A stretch of DNA of 64,000 nt from Xylaria sp. FL1777 (GCA_022578965.1 MU400513.1:186001-250000); one strand, 5' to 3'; positions 12,152-25,314 are shown, numbered from the stretch's first letter. Numbers and translations are program-made. Notes: a model not told the origin generated them from the letters alone.

Positions 12152-12253
12152 TGTCCTCGGTGAGGCTCGAACTCACGACCTTTGGATATCCCAGTGTCTA
12201 ACTGGGTCATATAAATATGAGACCAACGCTCTAGCCAACTGAGCCACGAAGAC
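12152..12253 (-). tRNA. tRNA-Met (CAU, elongator) with 28-nt intron
   Basis: Folds as a cloverleaf on the minus strand. The acceptor GTCTTCG pairs with CGAGGAC (one T-G pair), with discriminator A. The D arm is GCTC/GAGC and the T arm GTGAG/CTCAC with loop TTCGAGC. The variable loop is AGGTC. The anticodon loop reads CTCATA, then an intron, then A. The intron of 28 nt sits at the canonical position after base 37 and leaves a 74-nt mature tRNA. The T31-T39 mismatch in the anticodon stem and the AGGTC variable loop match the yeast elongator tRNA-Met pattern rather than the initiator. Confidence 0.93.
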
Positions 12254-13289
12254 CTGGCTTGAATCGTGGGGGTTTAAGACGAAACATGTAGTTATAATCA
12301 TCCACCTACTTCCTATACTAGATATCGCTGGTAAAGTTGAAGTTCACATGTGAACACCAACACATGATTCTCTTATTTTTACGCTCACTTATCACTCGCG
12401 ATGCCGGGGACATCAACTGTCGATACCTTGCACCCTTGTGCTACCCCTCGTCAAAATGATGTATGGGTTCAGACAGCTCTAGTCCTACTGATCGCGCGGT
12501 TCCACTCAGTGAACGTGAAAGATTATGAGACGCAATGAGCCAGCTATCCCATAGTGGGATTGAGCGGACATATATCGGAGAATGTGTTTAAATTCTATTC
12601 ACGTTAGTTGGGAAACCCCCGCCACGAGATGCTTGTGGCCCCAGCGAGTCCTTAACAGGAATGGAAGACAGTCAAACTTTGAGCTGAAGTTGGAGAATGC
12701 CTGAATATAAGGGACAGTCTCATCGAGATGCGGCCCAGGCTTGAAGTAGAATAAGCGGATATCCACCGAGTCATGTCTGCCTTTCTCGTCTTCCCAGCGA
12801 TGACGACGATGATACCCGAGAGCTATAACATAATAGAAAGGCGGTTATCCAATGCGTTCAGGCCGCCTCAACTCTAGCTTAAACTTTAACCGGATTTTTT
12901 GTCTTCATGTCGTTCGATGTTATCTCAGAACACATGGCGAATTCAAAAGACCGCCGCTCTCGCAATCCGAGTGTATTTAATCGAAGAGGGCACATATTCT
13001 CCTGCATCATGAAACAATTTCATCTTGTCGCTAGGATTTTGCCTGGACGGACATCGCAGAACGACAACACGCGGAGATTTTACGCAATATTAGTTCTAAG
13101 TGGAGGGAACATTTAACATCTTAATAGCGTTATCTTTTCGATTCTTCCGTTCGACACAGGCGAGACTTTATCGCTGCACCTCTCAATAATAGTTGCAAGA
13201 GAGTGGCATATTAGCAGTTTAAAACCATTATTTCTTCGACCGTTCTATCTACTCTTCACAGTCTTTAACCTGCGACATCGCCATCGGTC
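12254..13289. other. intergenic, no supported gene
   Basis: One kilobase between the tRNA and the membrane-protein gene. A 69-codon frame at 12,907-13,116 has no recognisable features. The region just before 13,290 is the probable promoter and leader of the next gene. Confidence 0.5.
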
Positions 13290-14425
13290 ATGACAGGCGA
13301 GAAAGGGGCGATCAAAAATTCGGTGTCGCTCCCAGTGGCGATGGTGCTCGCCGGACTCTTCGCTATTTCCGAGTACAACAGCCTCGAAATTTACATCTTC
13401 ATCTTCCGCACGTTCCGTCGCCGTCGAAGGCTTTATTTCTGGAGTGCGATATGTGCGAACACGGGGATCTTACTGCTCTCGTTATTCTTGCTATTGCGGT
13501 TCTTCGGCATCGTTAGTCCCGGCCCCATATCTGTCTTCCTCGGTATCGTCTGGTGGTGTATGGTCACGGGGCAGTCTTTAATGTTATACTCGCGTTTGAA
13601 CCTTGTGATGTGTGACCCGAGGAAACTGCGCTGGTTGCTCTGCATGATCGTGGCCATCTTCCTGTTTATTCAGATCCCGGTAGCTATATTATTTGTTTTG
13701 AATACCTACGATGGCAACGCGAATACAGTGACCATCGCATACAACGTGATGGAGAAAACGGAGCTGGTGGTCATCACTGTAGAGGAAGCTGTATTGTCGG
13801 GGCTGTATTTGTACGAATGGGCAAGTGTACGGAAGGAGCTGGAGATAATAAGGGGTCGCAAGGTTCGTCAGTTGTTTCATGAACTAATAGGGTTGTTTAT
13901 TGTCGTTGTTGTGCTGGATATATCTCTCAGTAAGTACAAGTCAAAACTTTGGATTTATTAGCGCCCTGTTTATTCATCTTCTCTACAGCCCGGATTCTCC
14001 CCACTGACATATGGCATGCCGTACTTTCTTATCCCGATGCGAAAAACAAAGATGTCGATGCTAATCGTCATATCGATATAGTCAGCCTCCAATTCTCAAA
14101 CCTCTTCTACATACAAGCTACCTATAAGCCTTTGGTATACAGTATCAAGCTCAAGGTAGAAACTTACGTCCTCAATGAGCTCGTCAAGCTCATGATCTCC
14201 CGAGACAGTTTTCAACATGGGACGCATATTCGGCACGCTTCGATACCATCTACTACGACAATCGATGATGACCCGTGGCGGTCTCAGCACGCCCGTTCAT
14301 TAAGTGCGGCTCGTGGTATGGTTAGGCATGGAAGTGAGACAAGCGCACAGAGTAGATCTCTTTCAACTATGTCAACAGGAAACAGTTGTACTCTAAAACT
14401 GCCGAGGGATATATTGAGCGTGTAA
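13290..14425 (+). CDS. multi-pass membrane protein, DUF7703-like (327 aa)
   Basis: Fungal integral membrane protein of unknown function. Exons are 13290-13929 and 14082-14425. The intron has GTAAGT, branch GCTAATC at about 14,060, and acceptor ATATAG. About seven hydrophobic segments are visible; residue numbers are approximate: 15-35, 48-74, 78-104, 112-140, 150-175, 190-213, and one after the splice. The C-terminal motif with YKPLVYSIKLKVE is what I associate with the DUF7703 family. The tail is Ser-rich and cytoplasmic-looking. A shorter intron ending at 13,988 is also in frame and would insert 31 residues. I prefer the longer one because the joined product keeps the family's continuous hydrophobic segment. 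Confidence 0.75.
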
Positions 14426-15183
14426 TATCCTAGTTGGCAGCAGAAATCAAGTCCGGAAATCCAGAATACTACTGAATGTACATATAGCATCAGTAGTTAC
14501 ATGCATATAAAATTGCGCCAAAATTATATACGTGGTTTTATAATGGAGCTAGACCTAGCGCAAAGCCGTGTAGCGATTCACACCTTCAGTAGCGTTTTAG
14601 TCAGCCCGTTGGAAGCGGGCTACACAGTCCTACCGCAGAATATTATTTATGATAGAAGCAGAGTCCTTCACGTACGACCATAGCCTCTAGAAAACTCGGG
14701 ATCCCGTCTGCTCTCCTCTTGATAAGCTAGAAAGCGCCAGATCAGTAGTTGGGTCGGTGACGACCAGCGAATCCCTGGTGTTGTACGTTTTTCTTTATTT
14801 TTTGTTCTAAGCAAATAAATTATATGCTATACAAATAATTGAATAAAGCGATAAATGCCTACTTCGATAAGGTGTGAAATGTAAGCTAGGTAGTCGACAG
14901 CCTGGTTTTTATGTTGTGACATGAGGCAATCGACAGGCCTAGGATGGCCGCGGTCAATCGCTACGTCAGTCGCGCACTCACTTAAATTTACTAAAACACC
15001 TAGAGTTAGGCAGGTCTGAACAATTAATGTAAATCTACTATCGAGACCAAGGTATACAAGTTAGAACTTATCGGAAGCGAATATAGAGGTGTGCTTCATG
15101 GCCCAGTCCTGTGCTTTTCCTGGGCTCCGGCTCAAATCAGTTATATACAAGCGTTACTGCACCCGTTCCAGAGTCTATCCTCA
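14426..15183. other. intergenic between convergent genes
   Basis: Lies between the 3' ends of the membrane-protein gene (plus) and the ankyrin gene (minus). It is A+T-rich near 14,790-14,850. Nothing coding is supported. Confidence 0.5.
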
Positions 15184-18100
15184 TCACTCATTCATGATCT
15201 TTTCTAACTCACTCAACACCCATTCTGGTGTAAACATGTCATTAGATTTCTTATCAACTGTCTGTGCCGCTGGAGCTGGCTGAGGGGCCCAAACTACCCC
15301 AATGGCTTCCGCCGCCAATATCTCCTCTTCAGTAAGGTCATGGCCGTCCAAACTGTCGAGTGTTTCCGTCATCCGAGGAAGCCAACGACGCAACCAGAAC
15401 TCTTCAGGGTCGCTGGTTATAAGAGGACTGCCGCTTTGGTCTTCGAATGCAAGCTGTTCGAATTCGACCAAAAGGTCCTCAAACAAACTTAGCAAGATAA
15501 CTTGCTCGGAATGAATTGCATTGACTTCGTCAGAGTCATACGGCAATTCCTCAATCCGGTAGTGCTGAGAACAGGTATGTGTTAATTCCAAGGCATCAAA
15601 CGTGGCACGCCTGACTACGTCAATGAGACCTCGCTCGTCCAAGCTGGCTTTGTAGGTCTGAATGAATGTCATGCATAGAGATACGTGAAGCGGAGGCGGT
15701 GAAATTTCACTTCTTTTAGTTGCCCATTGCATTTTATAGAACCAGCTATCCAAAAACATCTTCAATGGTGTGCAGCTGCCGCTGATGGTGCACAGGCAAG
15801 AGCATAGATCAGTGGCTTGAAATTGCGACAGCTTCTCGACCAGCCATAGCTGCGCCTCGAGGTCTTCATCTTCGTCGCTTTCGTAAAGCCCGATGCATCT
15901 TAGAACTCCGTGTGCTGGTGTTAATGTGGTTGCCATAGGGTTCCGGTTTCCGCTGTCGCTTCTCTCACTAATCGGTGTCCAATAGTTGGCTCCATGCTCA
16001 ATGAGCCACCGCACATTCTCGAAACGAGGGCGCACATGTAGTATTAGAGGTATGCTACCCTGCGGACCGACGCTATCGATATCTCGAAAACCAAGGGCCC
16101 AGAGCTTTTCCAAAATGCTTATGTCCCGGTAGGCCTCTGGGCAGTGATATACCGATCCGTTCCTGCCTTTCAAGCTTGAAGGAATGTGTACCCCTTTTCT
16201 TTTTAGCAGATCTTCCACTTCAATTGCCCTGCTGTCTAAAACTGCGTCTTCGTGAAGCCCTAGACGCTTAGCGTCCATTTGCCCTAGGGTATCCAACGCA
16301 AGTGATTTAAGCCTGTCTCTGCGTTGCTTCAACGTAACGAGTAGAGTGTCTCGGCACGATTCATGGGATTTAAAAATCCAATTTGGATTTATGTAGCACC
16401 CCGACTCAAGTAACAGCTCTGTGGATGCTGTATAGCCTAGTAAGCTCGCGCATTCAAGCGGGCTTGCCCCATAGACATCCAGCTTATTAACCGTTGATGG
16501 CTCGCATACTTGTAGTATTAGGCATAAACACGCGGGGTGGTTGATAGCGAGATGTAATGGAGTATGTCCGAACTGGTTTACTTCATTGGATGATTGAGGA
16601 TGTCGACGTATGATGTCCTGCACGCGCTTTTCATCTCCCATCATAGCGGCGAGACTTAATGCTTCGCATCCAGCAGCTAATTTGGAATATTAGCTAGGGG
16701 AAAATAGCCTGAGGGAATGAGGCTCGAACCTTCAGCAAATTCTGCGTGCTGTAATAGAACGGGGAGACAATTCAAACCAAGAAGAAAGACCATATTATGG
16801 TCATCCTTTCCAAGTTCAAGTGGAAAGCTTCGCAAGGGTAGATCCGATGTGTCTGGAAGAAGAAGCTGCGCGATTTTTATGCATCCATCAGTGCATCTAT
16901 CAGTGCATCTATCAGCTGTACTCTCTTGTTGTATTACTGAAGCACACGCTGTGCTGTTTCGGTATGTCAACCATTCGTAAGCAAAATCCATTTCTCTTCT
17001 TTTGTAGCGCAACAACTTACTTCCCAAATGCATCATATGTAGTTAATGGAACCCCGCATGCAACCAAACTTGTGGTTCCTGAAAAGACTACATTTGCTGC
17101 TACGTCATCCTGGGGGGAGGCTTTCAACTAGTCACCGTTAGTCAACGTCAAGTTAACCCTATTAGCTGTATTATGCTCCTACCAGCCTAAAGACACGGGC
17201 TATTTCGTTAATTAGTGACCCTCCACAGGAAGTAATATCCTTCGGAGACGCTCTCCGTTGGCTATACAATGTTAAAATGCTATCAAAACAGCATCTTAGT
17301 GCATGCGTAACTTCGCTGTCTCCAGCAGCACGTCTGAAGAGTATATATAATATTAGCTCTGCAATCCTGAAAGCTGGAGCTCTATCTTCGTTAACAACTG
17401 GATAGTAGGTAAAGCTTGGACTTATACTTTGTCCTCCGGCACCACAAGTATGAGTAAATGATAGAATGAAAGCAGTTTGGAGAAGTTTTCTGAAGCCGTT
17501 ATATTCTACTGTAAAAGTAGTGGCTTGTGTTTTACTGCTGATCTGAAAAAGCGGACAACCTGGTAAATGATTTCCGGTGTTTAAAACTTTATAGGAGAAC
17601 GAAAAGTGATTCCATCGGCCTTGGGTATAAGATATACTACGGGAAGGGTAGCATAAGCAGGCCCTATATATGCCGTCCTGTAGTTCTGGCAAGCTGTCGA
17701 ATGCTGCTAATGACCCAATTGACCCTGCGAGAAAACTGGGTTTAGATGCTAAAGCTGCTGCGCTTTTAACTGACTAGAACATACGTGAGTGTAAGGCTTT
17801 CCAATTGAGAGATCATCTGAATATTATACTACTCACGTATAATAGCGCCTCAGGAGTCTGACCTGGAGTCCAACTGGCCACCCTCTGAGGGCTTACACTA
17901 GTCGCTGGTAAAGTCAAGCGAGCTATTGTACTTTGTGGACGGAGTGTCGCGGGTTGGGACATTGAGACTATTATGTCATGGACTTGCTGTAACTGATCCC
18001 TCATGGTAATAGAAACATTACTGTTAAAAATTAGCTTTATTATTATTATGACGAGACTGGCATGAGTTATTTACAGTCCTGTGACTTGTAGTGCGGTTTG

Positions 18101-18517
18101 AAGAGCACTGTTAACCTTAGCAAGTCGATCCTCGAGACGAATTAGCTGGGCTCGATCAAAAGGATAAAGAAGCTTTCGCTTTCTTTCCGCAAGTTTGGGT
18201 AGGATTCTAGAGGAGGTTAGTGGTGATAGCTCTGATAAAAGCGCATATAGAGCGCTGATTTCAGTGTTGCAAGATTCCATATGACGCTCGACCGTAGATG
18301 CTAGCATGGGCCAACTACTCCTTACCGGCGGAAGGAGATCTCGGATAGTTAAGAGCATATCTTTCATGTTAGTAGCTTGTAACTTAGCCGAGTTTAGTTC
18401 TTCTGCTTGCCCTTTCACGGTATCCAGATAGTTAATTAAGCCGCTAGCGACTTGGAGGCCGAGAGATACTACGCCAGTCACAAGACCAGCTATAAAGAGA
18501 GGGTTTGTTACACGCAT
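15184..18517 (-). CDS. STAND-type N-terminal domain plus ankyrin protein; 5' end replaced by LTR
   Basis: Six exons on the minus strand: 18517-18075, 18020-17837, 17773-17183, 17109-17021, 16953-16730, 16676-15184, totalling 1007 aa. All introns are 53-75 nt with GT..AG and in phase. Residues ~5-145 form the all-helical N-terminal domain found on fungal STAND proteins (PLFIAGLVTGVVSLGLQV...). Residues ~210-405 are a conserved fungal block (KPSFLAGSIGSL, ACLCYPSRS, LPGCPLFQ, CCFDSILTLYSQRRASPKDI). Ankyrin repeats follow at ~510-610 (FGHTPLHLAINH, YGASPLECASLLGY). The last 350 residues are unassigned. No NTPase domain is present. The first 12 bases (18517-18506) are LTR sequence and the next five are the target duplication. 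The ancestral start codon is at 40,658 (minus). The ORF downstream is undamaged. Whether the chimeric gene is expressed beside RIP-decayed DNA is unknown. Confidence 0.8.
18501..18505. repeat. target-site duplication of element A, left copy
   Basis: GGGTT directly precedes the left LTR (TGTTAC...). The right copy after the 3' LTR is GGGTC (40,648-40,652). The single difference is a C-to-T transition, as RIP would produce. Confidence 0.85.
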
Positions 18518-18839
18518 TGGACTAGCTGAACACTTTGTGCTATCTCCGGATGCATAGTTCGGTGAGACACTAGGACTATACTGCGCTAAATTAAGACTTA
18601 TTGAAACTGTTTTGCATACTAGAAGTAAAGCTATTTAGCTTTTGCTAATTTAAAACATATAGGCAGACTACAGAAGTTAAAAAGTTCTGAACTAATTATA
18701 TATAGACTTAAGAATAACTACTATGCTTAGTAATAGCTTTAATGGAAAGCATAAACTTTTGTAGCTATAATAGATTATTGTATGCAAAATAAAAAGTTAA
18801 TTACTTAGTTTTAAGCTTTAATGTATAGCTTTTATTATA
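18506..18839 (+). repeat. 5' LTR of element A (334 bp, intact length)
   Basis: Aligns without gaps to 25,332-25,529 plus 40,508-40,647. In the first ~90 aligned positions every mismatch is C or G here against T or A in the inner copy, so this outer end largely escaped RIP. From about 18,700 on the situation reverses and this copy is the more mutated. On the minus strand its first 12 bases provide the ATG now opening the ankyrin gene. Confidence 0.93.
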
Positions 18840-21463
18840 AATAATTTATTACTTATAAAAAGTTTTATACTTATTTATTATATTTATTATATTATTTATA
18901 TGCTATTTTATTTAGTAATACTATTTATAATCTATTATTTATTACTTTATTAATGCAACGCATTAAAAAAAGAAATTACTGCTTTTTTATACGTTAATTA
19001 TATTTTTATTACATGTTATAAAATATTGTAATCTTTATATTACTTTATTATACTACTAGCAGTAATTGTTCTAATTATAGTTTTTTAAGTAAAACGCTGC
19101 TTTTAGCTTTAGTTAATAATATACTATTAACTTTTTATGTTAAGCAATAAAAACATTTTATAGCTTTTGTAGTTTTTTTAGCTTTTTTTGCGTTAACTTT
19201 TTATTTTACTTCTAATAGTTTTTATTAAACTTAAACTATTTTTAGCAAGCATAGTGCTAATTAAAAAGTTTAACAAAAATAATAACAAAAAATATAAAAA
19301 GTTTAGCAAAAATTAGCTTAATTTCTATATAAACATTTAATAATTTTGCGAAAATATTTAGCAATCTTTTTAGCTATTTTATATATTTTTAGCTAAAAAA
19401 AAGCCTTAGATATTTTAGTTATTTTTTAACGAAAAAAAACCTTAAATACTTATTTATAAAGCGAACTTTTAATAAAAACACTTTTTTAATTTTAATTAAC
19501 TTTTTTAGTTAATTAAATTAAACTTAGCTAATATGCTTTTATTGTTACTTAAACAAAAAAGCATAGCTTTTGTTTTTTATAGCTTTTTAGATTTTAATAT
19601 AACTATAAAGAATGCTTTTATAAAACTAGCAGTTATATTAATTATTATAACTAACCTTTTTAAATAAATAATATAAATGTATTATTAGTTATATAATATT
19701 TATTAAGCTATTTTTGCTTTTTGCAATAATATATTTAGTAAATACTACTAAAATATAGCATAGCTATAACACTAGTATATAATTATTTAAAATAGCTACT
19801 TGTTTATGTTTTATTTATATAAAGCTTGCATTAATGTTATTTTTAAGCAAATTAATGCTTTTTAAACTTATATAATAAAAGCAAGCACTATTTTTTTCTA
19901 GCAAGTTTAAAGCATAGTTATTAAGTATTTGCAAAATAATAAGCATAAGCAAAAAGCTATTAGCTACTTAGAAATAGTAGCGTAATAATATTATAATGCT
20001 TTTTTTGTTTTTTAAAAAAAGCTTACTAATTAAAAAGTTGTTTAGTTTTAAGTTAGCACTTAAGCTGCTAAAAAAAAAAAGCAAATTAATAATCTTTTTG
20101 CTTAAAAATATATTAACTTAGCATAATTAAATAAGCATATATAGTACTAACTTAAAAAAGTGCGTGCTTATATTTAAGCAGTTATAAGTAAATATATAGT
20201 GTAAACTGCTATTAGCAATAAAGCTAACGTTAATTTTATTTTAAAAAATATAAGCAAAAGAGCTGCTTTTTGCTTAACTTTTAGCTATTGCGCGTTTAAG
20301 CTTTTATTACAATTTATTTTGCATTTTTAACATATAAGCTTAAAAGTTTAAATGCAAAAATTTTTTTCAAGCTAGTTTTTTTAGCAAGTATAAGTATGTT
20401 GCATTGCTACAAGTGCTTGCATGCAATTTAACTTTACGCATATAAAACCTTTTGTATTAAATAATAATAGTAGCTTTTTACTTTGTTATACTTTAGGCGT
20501 TTTTAAGTACTTTTATAAATTAGATTTTAATAACTCTAATAATAAAGTAAAAAAATTATAGCTACTTAAAGGCCTTTTATTACTGCATAACTTATAATTA
20601 TTATAACTTTTATTAAGCTTTTTATATAAGTTTAAAAATAAACTTATATAAGCTTTAAAACAATTAGTTTAACTTATATTTATTATTATTAATTTTATAT
20701 ATTTTAATAAGCTTGCTATTTATAATAGTAAAAAAAGCGCAAAATTTTAACTTTAGTAGTTTAAAGTTAAAGCATACTTTAAAAGCTATAAGCATAGCTT
20801 TTTTAAAAATTACTAAAAAATTAATTAAGTAAAATTATTGCTTATAAAAAAAGCTTAATTTTAGTATTTTTAGCGCAAAACTTTTATTAAAAAAATAAGT
20901 TTTATAAATTAATAGTTTACATATGCTTTTACTTTATATAAACGCTTTAAAAACTCTGCAAAAAAATACTACAATTTAAAAAAAATGCAAAAACTTAAAT
21001 ATTAAAGCAATATAGCTTAGTACTTTATAAAGTTATTTAATTTAAATAAAGTAGTTTAATAATTTAGTATTACTTTTTAAAATTATATTTTTTGCGTTTT
21101 GTTTAATAATATTACTAAGTTAGTTTATTTTAAGCAAAGCAAAGTACTTAAATCTAACAAAAAATTTTTTGCTGCAATTTAAAAAATAGGCTAGATTTAT
21201 AAAAACATAATAACTAACTTTAGTTTTTTATACTTAAAAAAAAGCATGCCTAGTTCGACTTTAAAGCTTTTAAAATTAAGCTATTAAAACAAAAAAAACT
21301 GCTTTATTTCTAGCTAAAACTAATTTTTAAAAAGAAAAAACAAAGCAAAGTTAATAAAACTATTTAAGTTAAAAAAAAAAACAAGCAATAAACTAATGTT
21401 ATTATAGCACTAAAAAGTATTAAATTAGCTAACATTAATAAGCATAAATTAAACAAAATAGCT

Positions 21464-24400
21464 TGTTAGCGTTATAAATGCAATAATTATTATATGTTAG
21501 CTTGCTTTACTAAAAAAAACACTAATAAGAAAAAACTTTTTGTTATGCTAAAAAAGACCTTTTTTACTAAACGTAAAAATAAAAAAAAAGCACTTTTTAT
21601 AAATAAAAAAAAAGTAAAAATTAAAGCAGCATTAAAAATAAAATTTGTGTTTTAACGCATAATAAAACTTAATAACTTTTTTGATTTAGATTTTTAAACA
21701 GTTTTTATATAGCACTTTATAAATTATAGCTGCAAAAAGATGCTTAAGTATGCACTTTAAAAAAAAAGGCCTTGCTAAACAATAATAATAATAATAATAA
21801 TATAAAACTTTTTAAGCTTAAACAATATTATTTAAAGCTTTAAATAAGCTTATAACTAATTATTAATATAACTATAATTTTTAACAATAAAGAACATTTT
21901 GTTAAAGTTCTATTAAATATAAGTAGCTTAGTTTTTATATTGTTATTTTTTTTAGTAAGAAAATAAAAACTGCTTATTATTAAACAACTTGTTTTATAGC
22001 TTTTGCTAGCTTTTAACGCTTTTTAAAATACTAATAGTAAAAAATATTATACTAAAAAAATAGTTTTAAAGCATTAATAAAACTACTATATAACTTTTTT
22101 CTTTAAACTTAGTAATATAAATACTAAGCATAACATTATACTTTTTTTGTAATAATTGTAGTGCTATAAGCTAACTTATTTCTTTAATACTAAAAAAAAA
22201 ATTATGTTTTTTTTAAAATATTGTTAAAAGAACTGCTTTTAACTAAAAGTAGCTTTAGTTTAAAATATGCTAAAAAAAGCTTTAGCTATAGTACTAAAAA
22301 AATTCCGGAAGTTTTTACTTATTATAAGCGAACTAATAGCTTAGCGCTTTTTAAATTACTAACTTTAAAATTATGCTATAAATCTTAAAAAAGGTGCAAT
22401 ATTATTTTAAAGTTTACTTTATGTTATAAGTGCTTAAAAGTTAAAAGTATTAAAGCTTTAGCTAAATAAAATGCTTAATATAAAGCAGATTTGCTAATTT
22501 ATATTAAGTTATAGCTTGCTTTTAATGTTTATAAAAAAAAAAAATCTAAATGATTTTTTATGCCTAGTAGTAAACTACTAAAGGATTAATAAAATTACTA
22601 AGCTTATATGTTATTTTATACTTTTTATTGCAGAATTACAAGCAAGGTTTAATATAATAAAATATTATTTCAAAATTAATTTAAAAATAAGCTTTAACTT
22701 AATTTAAATTAAGCAAAATAATAAATAAAAAACAGCTTTTTGTTATAAATACGGTTTTTTTAAGTTTATAGTAATGCTTTTTAGTTTAACTAATATATTA
22801 GCTATGTTTTAAAACTTTATAAATTATATTTTTTATAATATAATTAATGCTAAACTGTTAATCTATATTAATAATTTATTTATTTATGTAAATATACTTA
22901 AAAAGCATAATTATATTATACAAAAAGTTTTTTAACGTTTTATTAAACATAACTTTGCAGTAATACTTTATAAATGCAAGTAAGCAATGTTTAAAGTAAA
23001 GTTTCTTAGTTATATAGTTAGTATTAATAAAATTTTAATAAATCAAGTAAAAACTAAGGTTATTTAAAACTATAAAGCATTTAAGTTGCTTTTTAAATTT
23101 TAAAGCTTTATTAAGTTTGCTAACTTTTATAAACAGTTTATTTAAAACTTTTTTAGTATTATTAAGCTAATTATATATAATAACAAGCTAAATAAAAAGA
23201 ACTAAGTATAGATTTCTAAAATAAATGAAGCATTTAAAGAGCTTAAAAAGCGTTTTTGCTTTATGTTAGTTTTAGCACACTTTAATTTAAAACAAGCTAT
23301 ATTTATAAAAACAAATACGTTAAACTTTGCTTTTATAAATATATTATTTTAAAGAAATAATAATAACAAGTTATATTTTATTGCTTTTAACTTAAAAAAG
23401 CTTACGCTTATAAAAATAAACTATAAAATTTATAACAAAGAACTTTTAGTAATTATAGATTTACTTAAGCAATAAAAATAATACTTAAAAAGTATTAAGT
23501 ACTAAATAAAGATTTATTTTAATTATTAAAACTTTGCGTATTTTATTATAATAAAAGCACTAAACTAAAAGTAAGCAAAATAATTATAATAGTTAGCAAA
23601 CTACTAGTTTATAATTAATTATTGCTTTAGTAAGCAAAATAGCAAAATAGATTAAATGTTTAAATTGCTTTAATACTGCTTTAAAAAAAAAAGAAATAAA
23701 AACTAGCTTATTAAAACGGTTTTGCAAAAAAAGTACTTTTTTAACTTAAAAATGTTTTTAGTATTAGCTTTAGTTCTTTTTATGTTAGCTTAACTATATA
23801 GCTTATAAGTGCTAAAATAAACGTTTAACTTTGCAAAAAAAGTTATAGCAGCAAGCTAAAAAAATGTAGTTTATTAAGCCAAATTAAAAAAACTAAGCAA
23901 AAACATTAAAGTTAAAAATAGCTTGCTTTATTACAAAAGCTAACTTTAAGTGCTTTTTTTACTTCGAACTAAAGTTTTAAAATCTAAGTATAATACTAAA
24001 GTAGTAAGCTATATAAGTATAAATAAAACTTTAAAGCTTATTACGTGCAACTTTTAATAGCTAAAGTTAAAAAGCATTATGCAAAACTACGTAAAGGGGT
24101 ATTTTAAGTACTAACAAAATAAAAACGCTAAGTATGCTTTTTATAGCTTATTTTAATTTATAAAACTTTACTATAAGCTTTAATAAACTGTAGCAATAAA
24201 TTTTATTATAGACTTACTTTTATTTAATAGCTATAATTTAATTTAAGTAATAGTAGATTTTTTTACTAAAATAGCATATTTTATTGCGCTTAAAATAAAA
24301 AGAAAAAAAACTAAAAACTTTATTAAAATCTTTATTAAAATGTACTAAAAATTGCATAAAATACTTTTAAATATTATTTTTAACCGTAATTTTAAGTTTA

Positions 24401-25260
24401 TAGCTTATTTATAAAAAGATTTTCTTAAATTAGTAGGCATTAAAAGTTATATAAGCACTGCTTTTTACTTTTAAACAAATAGTTAAATTAAGCAGCTTAA
24501 TTAAATACTTAAGGTATATTTCTATGCTTTTGTTAATTATAAAATAACTAATTAAGAAAACTTGTTGCTTATAGCTAAGTTTGCTTATAACAATTATAAA
24601 TTATTTGTTATAAACATGTTGCTTTTTTATATTAACTACGGATATTATTCCGTAGTATATAACTTTTTGCTTAGCTTTTTTTATAATTTTAGAAGTTGCT
24701 TTTATGTATACTAAATAACTTAAATGCATTTTAACGCTAAAAAACACCTAAAAAAAAGTTGCTAAAAAATAAAAAAATAAGCTAACAAGCAGCATACAAA
24801 CTTGCTTACTTATAAAAAAGATTAGCTAGTTATATTAAATGCAAAAAACATTAAAACTAAGCGCTTAGCTAAAAAGCTTAATAAAAAAATGCTTAGTTTT
24901 TTTAAGATTAAAAAGGTTATTTTTTTTACTGCTATTAAACTAACATTGCTTAAAGCTTAGCAAATTTATAACTTTTTTTATGTATTACTTATTAAACTTT
25001 TTTATGCTAGCATATTATAAAATATACTAGATTTTAATTAGGTTTTACAAAATGCTGCTTTAATAAAATCTAAAGAATATTAAGTACAAAAAGTAATAAA
25101 TTTACTTAAAACTAAAAAACACGTTAAATATTTAGTTAAGTAAAAAAAATAGCTAGCTAAAAAGCATTAAACTTAAAAGCCCTATAATTATTTTTATAGC
25201 AATAAAGCTAAGTTAGCTATTATGAACTTTTATTAATAATATTTTAGCAAGCTAATTGAT
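21464..25260 (+). pseudogene. decayed gag (3' part) and pol of element A
   Basis: Remnants can be read on the plus strand through many stops. A CCHC zinc knuckle with spacing CX2CX4HX4C lies at 21,464-21,505, its second Cys and its His both now Tyr. RT starts around 22,730, with the YxDD box turned into YINN at about 22,864 (two G-to-A). RNase H follows (about 23,370-23,660, LTLIKINYKIYNKELLVI). The integrase core lies at about 24,250-24,650 (VDFFTKIAYFIALK, then LVGIKSYISTAF, then LLLIAKFAYNNYK). A chromodomain-like tail is near 25,110-25,200 (KKHVKYLVK). The order PR-RT-RH-IN-chromodomain identifies a Ty3/gypsy chromovirus-type fungal retrotransposon. The gag N-terminus was not located. Nothing is translatable. 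Confidence 0.85.
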
Positions 25261-25314
25261 TTAAAAGCTAACTTACTACTTATAATAGCATTATAAGTCT
25301 TATAAAACGAGCTT

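Noticed and set aside
16677..17036. Separate 119-codon gene on the minus strand
   Set aside because: It is exon 5 of the ankyrin gene read through its flanking introns; splicing at 16,729/16,677 and 17,020/16,954 keeps phase with the neighbours.
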